Shown here piece after piece: positions 1 to 9,218 of a DNA stretch of 64,000 nucleotides. Position 1 is the stretch's first letter. Each line of letters opens with the position of its first letter. Source of the DNA: CADEER01 sp965216585 (GTDB lineage Bacteria; Desulfobacterota; Binatia; HRBIN30; CADEER01); the NCBI GenBank assembly GCA_965216585.1, contig CBDCGC010000003.1:4030001-4094000 (forward strand), read 5' to 3'. The position numbers were made by a program, and so were the translations under genes. The notes below the pieces were generated by a model. It worked only from the letters and a program-made list of their open reading frames with translations, searched no databases and was not told the DNA's origin.

Positions 1-615
1 GCCTATATGGACTGGTATCGCATCGAGAGCTGGAAGGCCTACGAGCGACCGGAGTCGGAGGTGACCGGCAACAAAGCCGACGACTACGAGCGGCGGGCGC
101 CGGGTACGGCCGGGATGAAAGAGGGCGTTCGCTATCAAATGTACGAAGCATCCGACGGGCACGTTCTCTTCATGGCCTCGGAGCAGGCCTTCTGGAAGAA
201 CTTCTGCGCCACCGTCGACCGCATGGATCTCTTCGAAAAGTGGCCAGGGTCGAAGTTTGCCGACCACGCCCGCAACAACCGCGAGCTGCAAGCGATCTTG
301 CGCGACATTTTTGAGACCAAGAGTTGCGAGGAGTGGTTGCGTCTCGGCAACGAAAAGAACTTTCCGATCGCCCCGGTCAACACGCCGAAGACGGTCGCCG
401 AGGACCCGCATTTCACCCATCGCTTTCCCCTCTACCCAGTCGAGGGGCACGGTGCGGAGATGTTGCCCTATCCGGTCAAATTCGTCGGCGAACGACTGCC
501 GCCGCCGGCGCATGCGCCGACAGTCGGCGAGCATTCACGTGAAATCCTCGCCGACGTTCTCGGCTATGACGAGGAGAGGATCGCGGCGCTGAAAAAGGCA
601 GGTGCGCTTGGATGA
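1..615 (+). CDS. Family III CoA transferase (CaiB/BaiF), C-terminal part only
   Basis: The reading frame is open from the first base, so the gene begins outside the window and only about 204 C-terminal residues are visible; the family is usually about 400 residues. The visible part resembles the C-terminal half of CaiB/BaiF enzymes, with the 'S-E-QAFWKNFC' stretch, the 'IAPVNTPKTVAEDPHF' segment and the terminal 'G-HSREILADVLGY' motif typical of these proteins. The family transfers CoA between carboxylic acids or races methyl-branched acyl-CoAs; the substrate cannot be told here. The ATG at position 7 is in frame but is internal to the domain. Its stop overlaps the next gene's start (ATGA), so the two are probably co-transcribed. 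Confidence 0.85.
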   Translation, partial: AYMDWYRIESWKAYERPESEVTGNKADDYERRAPGTAGMKEGVRYQMYEASDGHVLFMASEQAFWKNFCATVDRMDLFEKWPGSKFADHARNNRELQAILRDIFETKSCEEWLRLGNEKNFPIAPVNTPKTVAEDPHFTHRFPLYPVEGHGAEMLPYPVKFVGERLPPPAHAPTVGEHSREILADVLGYDEERIAALKKAGALG

Positions 616-2444
616 GCCACGCGTGGCCGGCCTGTGCGAGCGGTCGCGACCGGCGCCCCGTCGTATTGCTGCTGGCCACTGTGTTCGTTCTCGGCTCGGT
701 CCCGGCTGCGCGCGCCGTGTGCTGCGTTGGCGATTGCAACGGAGACCGTTCGGTTACCGTCGATGAGTTGACCAGGGGGGTGTCGATCGCCCTGGATGCG
801 GCCCTGCTGCCGGACTGTCCGGCACTCGACGATGGATCGAACGTGGTGGGTGTGGCGGCGCTGGTGCGCGCCACGCGCAATGCGCTGGACGGTTGCCTGT
901 CCGAGGTTCCGCGCACGATCGAAGGAGCGCCGGTCGAACGCCGTGTGTTTTTCGGCGATCTGCACGTTCACAGCGCTCAGCATCCGTCGCTGTTGTCGAG
1001 GTCGCGCGCTGGCCTGGCTACACCGCTGCAGGCCTTCGCCGTGGCGCGAGATTGTATGAGCCTCGACTTCATGGCGCTGTCCGATCACGACACGCTGCTC
1101 AAACCGGAGTTGTGGGAGAGGGCCCGGGCGGCGGCGGCCGCCGTCAATGTTCCGGGCACCTTCGTGGCCTTCTCAGCGGTCGAATGGACCCGTGTGTGGC
1201 ACGTAAACGTCGTCTTCCAGCGTGACGATGAAGCCTTCTTCGAGAGTGCGACAGGAGTCGAGTTCAACCGCGCCTACGCAGCGAGGGTCAGGGACGGAAG
1301 CCTGGTGGCCCATGTCAACCATCCGAATTTCTATTTTCCGCCGGACTGGTCGATCATCGACGACAGGGTCACGACCAATGCCGAAGTGTGGAACGCGATG
1401 GCGACCGGTAGCCAAGAACACGGAATCCTCGGCGTTCTCTGGGCTCTGCGGGCTGGCTTTCGGGTTGGGCTGATCGGCGTGTCCGATGACCATGTCACGA
1501 GAGCGCGCCGGCCCCTTTTGGGACGCGGCATTACCGGTTGCCACGCTGAGTCGCTGAGCCGCGCCTCCATCTTGCACTCGCTGCGCAATCGCCGCTGCTA
1601 CGCAACCACGGGCCCGAGAATCATACTCGACACGTCGGTTGGCGGCACGCCCATGGGTGGTGTCACCAAACTGAAGATGGGTGCCGCGGCTGACGTTGCC
1701 GTTTCGGTTCTCGGTGAAGCTCCCTTCGTCATCGAGCTGGTCAAGAGCAACGCCGTCGTCGATCGGAAGAGATGTGAGAGCGCACACTGTGAGTTGGCTT
1801 CGACCGTCGTTCTGCGCGATCCGAGTGATTTCGTATATGCCAGGATTCGCCAGTCGAATGGCGGGCGTGCATGGAGTAGCCCGGTGTGGCTCGAGGGGGA
1901 ATGCGCCGGAGGTCCCGGCGATGCGAGCTGCCTGTCGGGGAGATTGGCCAACGGTCGGTTGGCGAGTGAGCCGACGCCGGGCGGGGAAGAGGCATTGGCC
2001 GACCGGTGTCTGACACAGATTCTCTTTCCCGAGGATAGCGCCCAGCGGGGGTACGAGGCCGAACCCGTCGCGATGGTTCGCTGCGTCGACGGGGATCCGC
2101 TCTGCGACGTCGGCGACATGAAAGGAACGTGTGAGGTCGAATTCGGGCTGTGTTTCGGCCTCGCCGACCACCGCCTCGCGCAGTGCCAGCCGGTGCGACC
2201 GGATTCGCTGGAAATCGTTCAGCCAGTCGATGATCCGGGTGCCTTGACGCTGAGCCAAGCAAACCGCGCGACCCTGGCTGCGGTTTTCCGAGCCGCCTCG
2301 ACGGGCGGCAAGCCGGCTTGCTCACCGATGTCGCGCTTGCTCGTCAGCGCCGGTGATAGGCAGGTGTTCGACCTCGTCAGCCGAGCCGCCGAGCGTAGCG
2401 ATCGCGATACTCTGGTGGTCGAGTGCGTCGCGCCCGGGTCGTAG
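612..2444 (+). CDS. Secreted PHP-type metallohydrolase (CehA/McbA, DUF3604-like) with N-terminal dockerin-like module
   Basis: 610 residues. A signal peptide (residues 1-36, ending PAARA) is followed by a dockerin-like double EF-hand module (about 38-95: C-VGDCNGD...VDEL, then a second, weaker loop ending ALDGC). The rest is a PHP-like metal-dependent hydrolase: GDLHVHS (His118, His120), ALSDHD around 155, HVNHPNF around 235 and GVSDDH around 292 are the expected metal ligands of the CehA/McbA/DUF3604 group. Members hydrolyse phosphate or carbamate esters, but the substrate is unknown here. The start overlaps the preceding stop (ATGA). Its TAG stop directly abuts the stop of the opposing gene at 2445. 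The same module occurs in three other exported proteins of this window. Confidence 0.85.
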   Translation: MSHAWPACASGRDRRPVVLLLATVFVLGSVPAARAVCCVGDCNGDRSVTVDELTRGVSIALDAALLPDCPALDDGSNVVGVAALVRATRNALDGCLSEVPRTIEGAPVERRVFFGDLHVHSAQHPSLLSRSRAGLATPLQAFAVARDCMSLDFMALSDHDTLLKPELWERARAAAAAVNVPGTFVAFSAVEWTRVWHVNVVFQRDDEAFFESATGVEFNRAYAARVRDGSLVAHVNHPNFYFPPDWSIIDDRVTTNAEVWNAMATGSQEHGILGVLWALRAGFRVGLIGVSDDHVTRARRPLLGRGITGCHAESLSRASILHSLRNRRCYATTGPRIILDTSVGGTPMGGVTKLKMGAAADVAVSVLGEAPFVIELVKSNAVVDRKRCESAHCELASTVVLRDPSDFVYARIRQSNGGRAWSSPVWLEGECAGGPGDASCLSGRLANGRLASEPTPGGEEALADRCLTQILFPEDSAQRGYEAEPVAMVRCVDGDPLCDVGDMKGTCEVEFGLCFGLADHRLAQCQPVRPDSLEIVQPVDDPGALTLSQANRATLAAVFRAASTGGKPACSPMSRLLVSAGDRQVFDLVSRAAERSDRDTLVVECVAPGS

Positions 2445-3497
2445 TTACCCGTCCCAGTCCGTCGAAAAACCCTCGAAGGCGCAGGGGATCGAGCGCAGAT
2501 CGGCGAGCACTTCTTTCTGCATGCCGACCTTGGTCGTCCCCGGGAACCACATCAACAGAGAATCGGTGAGTCCGCCGTAGCGTTTTTCGATTGCCGGTTT
2601 CAGGTTTTCGTAGGTGCCGACGGCGGCGAACTCGCGCACGACGTCGTCGCTGACTTCCTTCGCCATCGAGTCCCACTGACCCTTCTTCGACATCTCGTGC
2701 AGCTTGAGGCCGAGGTCCTGCCAGCCGTGCGGCTCGAAGACGACGTGGTAGGTGCGTGTCGCACCGTAGAAAGCGATGCGATAGCGAATCGTTTCGAGTT
2801 GCTCGTCGACCTCTTCTGGGGTTGCGCCGGTTGCGACGAAACCGCCGCCGGAGATGTGGAAGTTCTTGCGCTCGAGCTTGGACTTCGCCAGCCCGCTCTC
2901 GATCGCTGGGAAAGCGACCTCTTCGAGGTACTTTCGCGTCGCGAAGCCGTGCAGCTTGACGCCGTCGCAGATGCGGCCGGCCATGCGGATCATCGCCGGC
3001 CGCACGGCAGCGGTTTCGACCGGAATCGGCGGCAGCCCGGTCGGTTCGGGCGAGAACTCCGGCGTCATCAGGGTGAAGCGGTAGTGCTCTCCCTCGAACG
3101 CGAGCTTCTCCTTCTTCTCCCAGCAGCGCCAGATGGCGCGCAACGCCTGTACGTACTCGCGCAGGCGCGGCACCGGCGGGCTCCAGGGCACGCTGAAGCG
3201 CCTTTCGTTGTGGCCTTTGACCTGTGAGCCGAGACCGAGGACGAAGCGGCCACCGGAGTTGGCGTGCAGGTCCCAGGCGGTGTTGGCGACGACCATCGGC
3301 GAGCGCGGAAACGCGACCGCGATGTTGGTGCCGAGTTGGATGCGCTCGGTCGATAGAGCGGCGAAGGCCAGCGGTGCGAACGGGTCGTGAGCGATTTCGC
3401 TCGACATGACGAAGTCATAGCCGGCGTCCTCGGCTGCCCGGGCAGCATCACCGGCCAACTTCCACTGGCCGAGGGGTACGAAAGATTCGGTCAACAT
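2445..3497 (-). CDS. LLM-class (F420-type) flavin-dependent oxidoreductase
   Basis: 350 residues, the usual length for luciferase-like monooxygenase-fold proteins of the F420-dependent group. Seen: LGTNIAVAFPRSP, the NSGGRFVLGLGSQVKGHNERRF segment (residues about 80-102) that is typical of the TIGR03617-like LLM subfamily, and the conserved GTYENLKPAIEKRYGG region near the C-terminus. These enzymes use reduced F420 or FMN to reduce or oxygenate diverse substrates, so a specific reaction cannot be assigned. The gene is tail-to-tail with the PHP protein with no spacer (TAG/TTA adjacent) and lies 49 bp downstream of the racemase on the same strand, so it may belong to the operon running leftward from 5461. 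Confidence 0.85.
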   Translation of the reverse strand: MLTESFVPLGQWKLAGDAARAAEDAGYDFVMSSEIAHDPFAPLAFAALSTERIQLGTNIAVAFPRSPMVVANTAWDLHANSGGRFVLGLGSQVKGHNERRFSVPWSPPVPRLREYVQALRAIWRCWEKKEKLAFEGEHYRFTLMTPEFSPEPTGLPPIPVETAAVRPAMIRMAGRICDGVKLHGFATRKYLEEVAFPAIESGLAKSKLERKNFHISGGGFVATGATPEEVDEQLETIRYRIAFYGATRTYHVVFEPHGWQDLGLKLHEMSKKGQWDSMAKEVSDDVVREFAAVGTYENLKPAIEKRYGGLTDSLLMWFPGTTKVGMQKEVLADLRSIPCAFEGFSTDWDG

Positions 3498-3546
3498 GTG
3501 AGCCTCCTATGGGACTGTCGGCAACGAGGGGTCTGCGCCTGTGCGG

Positions 3547-4695
3547 CTATGCGATGACGCCATCGCGGCGCAGTGAGTCGATCTCCTCTTTGGCGAAGCC
3601 GAGCTCGCCGAGAACCGCGTCGGTATCGGCGCTCGGGTAGGCCGGCGAAGGGTTGGGTTGGCCCGGGGTGCGGGAGAGGCGGGGCGTCGGAAGCACCTCC
3701 GGCACCTCGCCGGTGGAGAGGAAGGCGCCGCGTTCGCTGTTGTGCGGGTAGTCGAGAGCCTCGGTGAAATTGAGTACCGGGGCGAAACAGGTGTCGCTTC
3801 CTTCGAGGATGGCGCACCACTCGTCGCGTGTCCTGGTGCGAAACACCTGTGCGAAACGCTCGCGCAGCTCGGGCCAATTCGCTTCGTCCTCGCGATCTGG
3901 CAGGTCGGCCGCGTCGATGCCGAGCTTGTCGAGGAGGAGGGCGTAGAAATGGGGCTCGATTGGCGCGACGCTGACGAACTTGCCGTCGGCGGTTTCGTAG
4001 ATGTTGTAGTACGGCGAGCCGCCGTCGAAGAGGTTGGTGCCGCGCGCGTCGGTGTGCAGTCCCATCTTGTGCATGGCGTAGAAGGTCGAGACGATGCTCA
4101 TGACGCCGTCGACCATGGCCGCGTCGACGACCTGGCCGCGCCCCGAGCGCTGCGCTTCGAGGAGCGCGCAGACGACGCCGTAGGCGAGGTGTTGGCCGCC
4201 GCCGGCGAAGTCGCCGAGGATTTGCAGCAAGGGGATCGGTGCGCCGCCGCGCGGACCGATGGCGTGCGAGATGCCGGTGATCGCCTCGTAGTTGAGCGAG
4301 TGTCCGGCACTTTGCGCGAGCGGCCCCTCTTGTCCCCAGCCCGTCAAGCGGCCGTAGACGATGCGCGGGTTGCGCTGCAGGACGACGTCCGGGCCGACGC
4401 CGAGGCGTTCGACGACGCCTGGGCGAAACGACTCGAGAAAAGCGTCGGCCCGGTCGGCCAGGCGCAGCATCGTCTCGACGCCTTGCGGATTCTTGAGATC
4501 GACTGCGATCGAGCGCCGGCCGCGCTCCCAGAAGTTGTGCGGCCGCGGTGTCTTGTCGTCCGGCACGTCGCTCAACCGGTCGACGCGGATCATCTCGGCG
4601 CCCATGTCGGCCAGGCGCAGCGAGGCGAACGGCAACGCGCCCATGCCGGCTAGCTCGATGATGCGGATACCTTCGAGGGGGCCTTTCAAGCTCAA
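3547..4695 (-). CDS. Alpha-methylacyl-CoA racemase
   Basis: 382 residues, family III CoA-transferase fold. The three catalytic residues known from M. tuberculosis MCR (His126, Asp156, Glu241) can be placed by motif at a constant +6 offset: His132 in SAGHSLNY, Asp162 in ILGDFAGGG and Glu247 in APIEPHFY. This supports racemase rather than CoA-transferase activity, i.e. interconversion of (R)- and (S)-2-methylacyl-CoA during branched-chain or sterol side-chain degradation. Its neighbours, a hotdog thioesterase upstream (19 bp) and an LLM oxidoreductase downstream, fit an acyl-CoA processing operon. ATG start with the typical LEGIRIIELAG beginning. Confidence 0.9.
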   Translation of the reverse strand: MSLKGPLEGIRIIELAGMGALPFASLRLADMGAEMIRVDRLSDVPDDKTPRPHNFWERGRRSIAVDLKNPQGVETMLRLADRADAFLESFRPGVVERLGVGPDVVLQRNPRIVYGRLTGWGQEGPLAQSAGHSLNYEAITGISHAIGPRGGAPIPLLQILGDFAGGGQHLAYGVVCALLEAQRSGRGQVVDAAMVDGVMSIVSTFYAMHKMGLHTDARGTNLFDGGSPYYNIYETADGKFVSVAPIEPHFYALLLDKLGIDAADLPDREDEANWPELRERFAQVFRTRTRDEWCAILEGSDTCFAPVLNFTEALDYPHNSERGAFLSTGEVPEVLPTPRLSRTPGQPNPSPAYPSADTDAVLGELGFAKEEIDSLRRDGVIA

Positions 4696-4714
4696 CTCCG
4701 TTGCGGCGACCGGA

Positions 4715-5461
4715 TCAGTCGCGCCGCTCTTCGAGGGACTCGCGCTCCCTCATCAGCGACAAGAACTTCTCCTGGTCGACCGAGACGAAGAGCCCGTCCG
4801 CTTCGGCGCAGAGCCGATTGCCGGCGAAGAGTTTTCCCGCCGTGAAGATCTTGCGTCCTTCGATGCGCAGGATCTCGCCCTCGAAGAAGAGCTCGGTGTG
4901 CAAGGGCGTCGGCGAGCGGAAGTTGATGGTCAGACGCGCCGTCATACCGCCTTGCCCGGAGAGGGCGCTGACGTAGCCGAGCACCTCGTCGAAGGCGCCG
5001 GCGACGAAGCCGCCGTGCACACAACCGGGAGCTCCTTCGTAAGCGGAGCCGAAAGTGACCTTGGCGACGGCCTTGCGTTCGCCGGCGGTGCCGATGGTGA
5101 TCGGCGGCGCCAGCGGGTTGGCCAGGCCGATGAATGGGCTCTGGTCGAAGAACGCGCCGACGTCGCCGGAAGTGGCCGATTCGGCGTGCCCGTGGATGTT
5201 CTTCAGCCGCGGGTGCTCGCGCAACGCCTCGGCATAGCGCTCGAGCCCGTCGGCGGCGCTGCGCAGCTCGTCGGCGGGCGCGTTGCTGGGGACCAGTCGT
5301 TCGACGACCAGGCGCATGGCCGCCGCGAGACGCCGCTTTTCGTCCCAGGCGGCGGCATTGCTTTCCTTCGTAGTGTCCCAAGGCGGGACGACATCGGGTC
5401 GCTCACTCTTCTTGGTCAATCGCTTCCTCGCTCTCAGTCGGCAAGCAGAGTCGACCCACAC
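4715..5461 (-). CDS. PaaI-type hotdog-fold thioesterase
   Basis: 248 residues as called, longer than the usual 140-230 for this group. The hotdog domain is in the C-terminal half, with the signature CVHGGFVAGAFDEVLGY around residues 146-162 (the catalytic Asp/Glu helix) and LTINFRSPTPL in the following strand. Likely hydrolyses acyl-CoA; the substrate is unknown. It is 19 bp upstream of the racemase. The N-terminus is uncertain: the first residues (MWVDSACRLRARKR) look unlike family members and reach to within about 80 bp of the 93-bp repeat array, so translation may start further in, for example before AAWDEKRRL. Confidence 0.75.
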   Translation of the reverse strand: MWVDSACRLRARKRLTKKSERPDVVPPWDTTKESNAAAWDEKRRLAAAMRLVVERLVPSNAPADELRSAADGLERYAEALREHPRLKNIHGHAESATSGDVGAFFDQSPFIGLANPLAPPITIGTAGERKAVAKVTFGSAYEGAPGCVHGGFVAGAFDEVLGYVSALSGQGGMTARLTINFRSPTPLHTELFFEGEILRIEGRKIFTAGKLFAGNRLCAEADGLFVSVDQEKFLSLMRERESLEERRD

Positions 5462-5544
5462 TTTTCAACGAGCGGACCAACGCGTCAACAAGCCACCCCG
5501 TGTACCGGCAAGCAGAGACGAAAAGGAATGGAGAAAGGAGGAAA

Positions 5545-6181
5545 GGAGCGGGCGGAGCTCAGCTTCGCCGGCGAGCTCATCGGAGCCACAGGGGCAAACG
5601 CCCCTGAGGCGCACGGGAGCGTATCTCAAAGAGGAAAGGAGCCGGCGGAGCTCGGCTTCGGCGGCGAGCTCATCGGAGCCACAGGGGCAAACGCCCCTGA
5701 GGCGCACGGGAGCGTATCTCAAAGAGGAAAGGAGCGGGCGGAGCTCGGCTTCGGCGGCGAGCTCATCGGAGCCACAGGGGCAAACGCCCCTGAGGCGCAC
5801 GGGAGCGTATCTCAAAGAGGAAAGGAGCGGGCGGAGCTCGGCTTCGGCGGCGAGCTCATCGGAGCCACAGGGGCAAACGCCCCTGAGGCGCACGGGAGCG
5901 TATCTCAAAGAGGAAAGGAGCGGGCGGAGCTCGGCTTCGGCGGCGAGCTCATCGGAGCCACAGGGGCAAACGCCCCTGAGGCGCACGGGAGCGTATCTCA
6001 AAGAGGAAAGGAGCCGGCGGAGCTCGGCTTCGGCGGCGAGCTCATCGGAGCCACAGGGGCAAACGCCCCTGAGGCGCACGGGAGCGTATCTCAAAGAGGA
6101 AAGGAGCGGGCGGAGCTCGGCTTCGGCGGCGAGCTCATCGGAGCCACAGGGGCAAACGCCCCTGAGGCGCACGGGAGCGTA
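5545..6181. repeat. Seven tandem copies of a 93-bp hairpin-containing repeat
   Basis: Units begin at 5545, 5638, 5731, 5824, 5917, 6010 and 6103, an exact 93-bp period; the last copy is cut short directly at the stop codon of the 6182-6514 gene. Copies are almost identical; the visible differences are GGAGCGGG versus GGAGCCGG and a few changes in copy 1. Each carries an inverted repeat, CAGGGGC-AAAC-GCCCCTG, extended by GCC/GGC across an A.A mismatch, giving one hairpin per unit. Because 93 is a multiple of 3, several frames stay open through the whole array, but no start or ribosome site serves them. Not CRISPR: there are no variable spacers. Confidence 0.95.
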
Positions 6182-6514
6182 TCAAGAAAGATGCGCCGCG
6201 ATCGAAGCCAGCTTACCGAGCCAGGGGCCGAGGGAGAGGACGCAGTAGACGGCTGCCAGGCCGCGCAGGATGGGGACGCCGATGTGTGCCGGCGTGACGC
6301 GGAGCAGCACGACGAGCAGGCCGCAGGCGTAGGCTTTGTAGAGGAGCAGGGTCGGCAGGATGCCGATCTGGGCGAAGGCCTGGGCGAGAATCGGATTGGC
6401 CTCGCGAAAGCCGGCGCGCACGCCCTGGTAGGTGGCGACGCCGTCGAAGAGCTGCAGGGCCATGTTCACCACGAAGAGCTGATACAGCAGTGTGCCAGTG
6501 TCGGATTTGCTCAT
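6182..6514 (-). CDS. Small membrane protein, DUF5658-like
   Basis: 110 residues with about three hydrophobic segments (LLYQLFVVNMALQLFD, ILPTLLLYKAYACGLLVVLL and ILRGLAAVYCVLSLG). The pattern 'N-L-Q-FDG--T-G-------NP' at the start, then 'K-----LL--L', resembles the DUF5658 family of small integral membrane proteins of unknown function. I chose the ATG at 6514 because MSKSDTGTLLYQL leads straight into the first helix; a longer open frame upstream has no support. The TGA stop is fused to the end of the 93-bp repeat array, so the array forms the immediate 3' end of this gene. Confidence 0.6.
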   Translation of the reverse strand: MSKSDTGTLLYQLFVVNMALQLFDGVATYQGVRAGFREANPILAQAFAQIGILPTLLLYKAYACGLLVVLLRVTPAHIGVPILRGLAAVYCVLSLGPWLGKLASIAAHLS

Positions 6515-6755
6515 TGTCGCTTGCGATCCGTCCAGGGTATGTGAGGAATGCCGCCACTTCCACCGCGAAGAAGAGAACGGCCGGTTTGGTGGCAATGCAG
6601 CAAAGGTGGCCGCTCGTCGCATCTCCAGCAATGAGCCCGCCGGAGCTGCCGGTAGGTCTGGAAACTTGACTTTGTTCGATGCCGCAACGTATCTGTTTTC
6701 TGTCGTTTTTGAGCGTCGATCTTTCGGCGGGACGGCTGCGTCTGGATCATTCTGA

Positions 6756-8135
6756 ATGTCGTTGCGAAGCCACCGGGTCTCGATTGCCGTATGCGGCATG
6801 CTGGTTGGAGTCCTCGCCGCCCTCGGTGTCGCCCCCTTGCTCGAAGATCGCGTCGACTCGGAGCTCGGTCCCGCTGGTTGCGAAGTGGATTTCGACTGCT
6901 CGAGTGCGCCGCAGGGCCTGGCCCTCGCCGATTTCGATGGCGATGGCCGGCTCGATGCGGTCACTGCCAACAATGGGAGCGACGACGTGACGGTCCTGCT
7001 CAACGACGGCAGCGGCCAACTCGTCGCATCGGCGCCTCTGAGTGCCGGTGCCGGACCGACCAGTGTGGCGACCGCCGACTTCGATGGTGACGGCAATGCC
7101 GACATGGCGGTGTTGAACGGTTTCGCCAACGACGATGACGGCCGGTCGTCGCTGAGCATTTTCCTCGGCAACGGCGACGGGTCTTTCGCGGCGCCGGCCG
7201 AGCATGCGGTCGGCACCTTTCCGGTGCGCGTCGTCGCGGCCGACTTCGACAGCGACGGCGCCGTCGATCTGGCGACGTCCGATCTCTTTGGCGATACGGT
7301 TTCGATCTGTCTGGGCAACGGCGACGGCACCTTCGCCGACGCGGTGGCCGTCGCCGTCGAGGGCGGGCCGAGTGGGCTGGCACTTGGCGAGTTCAATGGC
7401 GACGGCGCCATCGATCTCGCCGTCACACTCGACCTCGCGGTACCGGGAGGAGTGGTGATCTTGCTCGGCGACGGTGCCGGTGGATTCACACGGCAAGAGC
7501 CGACGCTGACGGCTGGCGACGCTCCGCTCAGCGTCGCCGTTGGCAAGCTCGACGTCGATCAGATCGCCGACCTCGCCGTACCGAATTGGGGTGAGGACAC
7601 CATCTCGGTGTTCTTCGGCAACGGCGACGGCACCTTTGACGACGGGCCAACCCTGCTCGCCGGTTTGCTGGCGCGCGACGTCGCCATTGCCGATGTCGAC
7701 GGCGACGGCGCCGCCGACATCGTCTCGCTCGACGGTCTCGGTTCGGCCGATGCCAATGGCCTGCTCGTCGTCTTGCCGGGCAATGGCGACGGCACCTTCG
7801 AAGAGATGGTGACCTACGATCTCGGCAGCACGCCGGGCGCCTTGCAGGTCGCCGACCTCAACGGTGACGGCGGCCTCGACATCGTCGCGGCGCACACCGA
7901 CACCGGCGATGTCGGCATCCTGCTCAATCAGGAGGGCGGCGCGACGGACTGTGTCGGTGACTGCAATCAAGATGGAATGGTGAACATCGGTGAGCTGATC
8001 ACCGGCGTTGGCATCGCGCTCGGCAATCAGGACATCGCCGCCTGCCCGTCGTTCGATCGCGACTCGAGTGGCGGCGTCGGCGTCGGTGAGCTCATCGAAG
8101 CAGTCGGCAACGCACTGAACGGTTGCCCCGGATGA
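6756..8135 (+). CDS. Secreted FG-GAP/VCBS-repeat protein with C-terminal dockerin-like module
   Basis: 459 residues. An N-terminal hydrophobic segment (VSIAVCGMLVGVLAALGVA) acts as signal peptide or anchor. Seven FG-GAP/VCBS-type repeats follow, each with a Ca-binding D-x-[DN]-x-DG core (ADFDGDGRLD, ADFDGDGNAD, ADFDSDGAVD, GEFNGDGAID, GKLDVDQIAD, ADVDGDGAAD, ADLNGDGGLD), predicting a beta-propeller. The last 60 residues are the dockerin-like module: C-VGDCNQDGMVNIGEL, a second loop DRDSSGGVGVGEL and a terminal NGC. It is the first of three exported-protein genes in a row on the + strand. Function is probably adhesive or structural; no enzyme motif is visible. Confidence 0.85.
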   Translation: MSLRSHRVSIAVCGMLVGVLAALGVAPLLEDRVDSELGPAGCEVDFDCSSAPQGLALADFDGDGRLDAVTANNGSDDVTVLLNDGSGQLVASAPLSAGAGPTSVATADFDGDGNADMAVLNGFANDDDGRSSLSIFLGNGDGSFAAPAEHAVGTFPVRVVAADFDSDGAVDLATSDLFGDTVSICLGNGDGTFADAVAVAVEGGPSGLALGEFNGDGAIDLAVTLDLAVPGGVVILLGDGAGGFTRQEPTLTAGDAPLSVAVGKLDVDQIADLAVPNWGEDTISVFFGNGDGTFDDGPTLLAGLLARDVAIADVDGDGAADIVSLDGLGSADANGLLVVLPGNGDGTFEEMVTYDLGSTPGALQVADLNGDGGLDIVAAHTDTGDVGILLNQEGGATDCVGDCNQDGMVNIGELITGVGIALGNQDIAACPSFDRDSSGGVGVGELIEAVGNALNGCPG

Positions 8136-8294
8136 AAACCCAGCGGCTTTTGACAGAGCTGTTTCGGTACGATAACAGGATGGGAGATTTCCTCGAAATG
8201 GGTGCCGGGGTTGTAGAGAGGAAGCGCGCCAATGGGCGATTTCGGGTCAGGATCTCCGATCTCGCCGTGGCTGGCGCAGAGGAGGCTTAAGCAG

Positions 8295-9218
8295 ATGTTG
8301 AAGCGAAGCATGTTGGCGGGTCTCGCCGCCGGCACCGTGCTCTTGCACCCAGGCGTACCGGCAATCGCCCTCGAGGATTGCAGTGGCTCGGATTGTGCGC
8401 AGATCGTGGTTGGCAGCGGTGACGTTCCCAGGAGCAGCGGAACTGGTGCGATCGACATCGATTTCACGCCCGCCAGCAGTGACGGCCAAGTTATGCAGGG
8501 GGCTGACGACGTCGCCGCCATCGCCTTCTCGGTCGGCATGCCCGGCGACGATTCCACCAATTCGCTACGTCTGCTCTGCGATGGCGGGCGCCTCGCGGCC
8601 AACGCGGTGCGGCCGGGGGATGCCCTGGGCGACGATTTCGCGCTCGTCGTGGAGAACGAAACCTGCAATGAACGCGATCGCTGCCTGTGCCCGACCGAGG
8701 ACGGGCAGAACCGCGACAACTTCGTCAATCTCGTCATCTACGGGCCAAAAAACCTGCCTGAAGGCGGTCCGGTGGAGATCCCGCGCCTGCCGGCGGGGAC
8801 CCTGGCGACGCTCAACCTGGCGGCCGGCAACTCGACCAACATCGACGACGAAATCGACCTCAACATCTACTGCGAGCAGAACGACGCGGTGACGCGACCG
8901 CAGTTCACCGCCAACCTGTCGATCGGCGACCAGTCGGCCATCGATCAGACGGCCGACCGCGCCGCTGATGAAAGTCGTGTTAGTTGTACTAATGGACGTG
9001 TGAGAATCGTTGATATGACAACGCCGACGCCGAGCTGTGTCGGCGATTGCAACGGCGACCGTATGGTCAATATCGGTGAGCTGATCAGAGGGGTGAACAT
9101 CGCTCTCGGCCGGCTAGATCTCAGTGAGTGTCCGCCATTCGACTCGAACGGTGATGGGCAGGTCGGCATCGGCGAGTTGATCCAGGCGGTCAATGCGGCT
9201 CTCAACGGGTGCCCCTGA
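8295..9218 (+). CDS. Secreted protein with C-terminal dockerin-like double EF-hand
   Basis: 307 residues from the ATG at 8295, chosen because a GGAGG-type site lies about 10 bases upstream and a signal peptide (MLKRSMLAGLAAGTVLL...AIALEDC) follows directly; an in-frame ATG at 8232 would add 21 uninviting residues. The middle (about 30-230) is a beta-rich region beginning VVGSGDVPRSSGTGAIDIDF, possibly immunoglobulin- or cohesin-like, but I cannot name the family. Residues about 247-307 are the dockerin-like module with two clear loops, GDCNGDRMVNIGEL and DSNGDGQVGIGEL, bracketed by cysteines. It sits between the VCBS protein and the cohesin-like protein on the same strand. Confidence 0.8.
   Translation: MLKRSMLAGLAAGTVLLHPGVPAIALEDCSGSDCAQIVVGSGDVPRSSGTGAIDIDFTPASSDGQVMQGADDVAAIAFSVGMPGDDSTNSLRLLCDGGRLAANAVRPGDALGDDFALVVENETCNERDRCLCPTEDGQNRDNFVNLVIYGPKNLPEGGPVEIPRLPAGTLATLNLAAGNSTNIDDEIDLNIYCEQNDAVTRPQFTANLSIGDQSAIDQTADRAADESRVSCTNGRVRIVDMTTPTPSCVGDCNGDRMVNIGELIRGVNIALGRLDLSECPPFDSNGDGQVGIGELIQAVNAALNGCP

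Noticed and set aside
5465..6172. Minus-strand 31-residue repeat protein through the 93-bp array
   Set aside because: Equally long frames exist in two + strand frames, there is no start context, and the hairpin explains the conservation better.
5545..6181. CRISPR array
   Set aside because: Whole 93-bp unit is repeated with no variable spacer and no cas genes nearby.
4361..6544. A 727-codon + strand open frame spanning the racemase/thioesterase antisense and all seven repeats
   Set aside because: It is antisense to two well-supported genes and stays open only because the 93-bp period is a multiple of three; no ribosome site or family resemblance.
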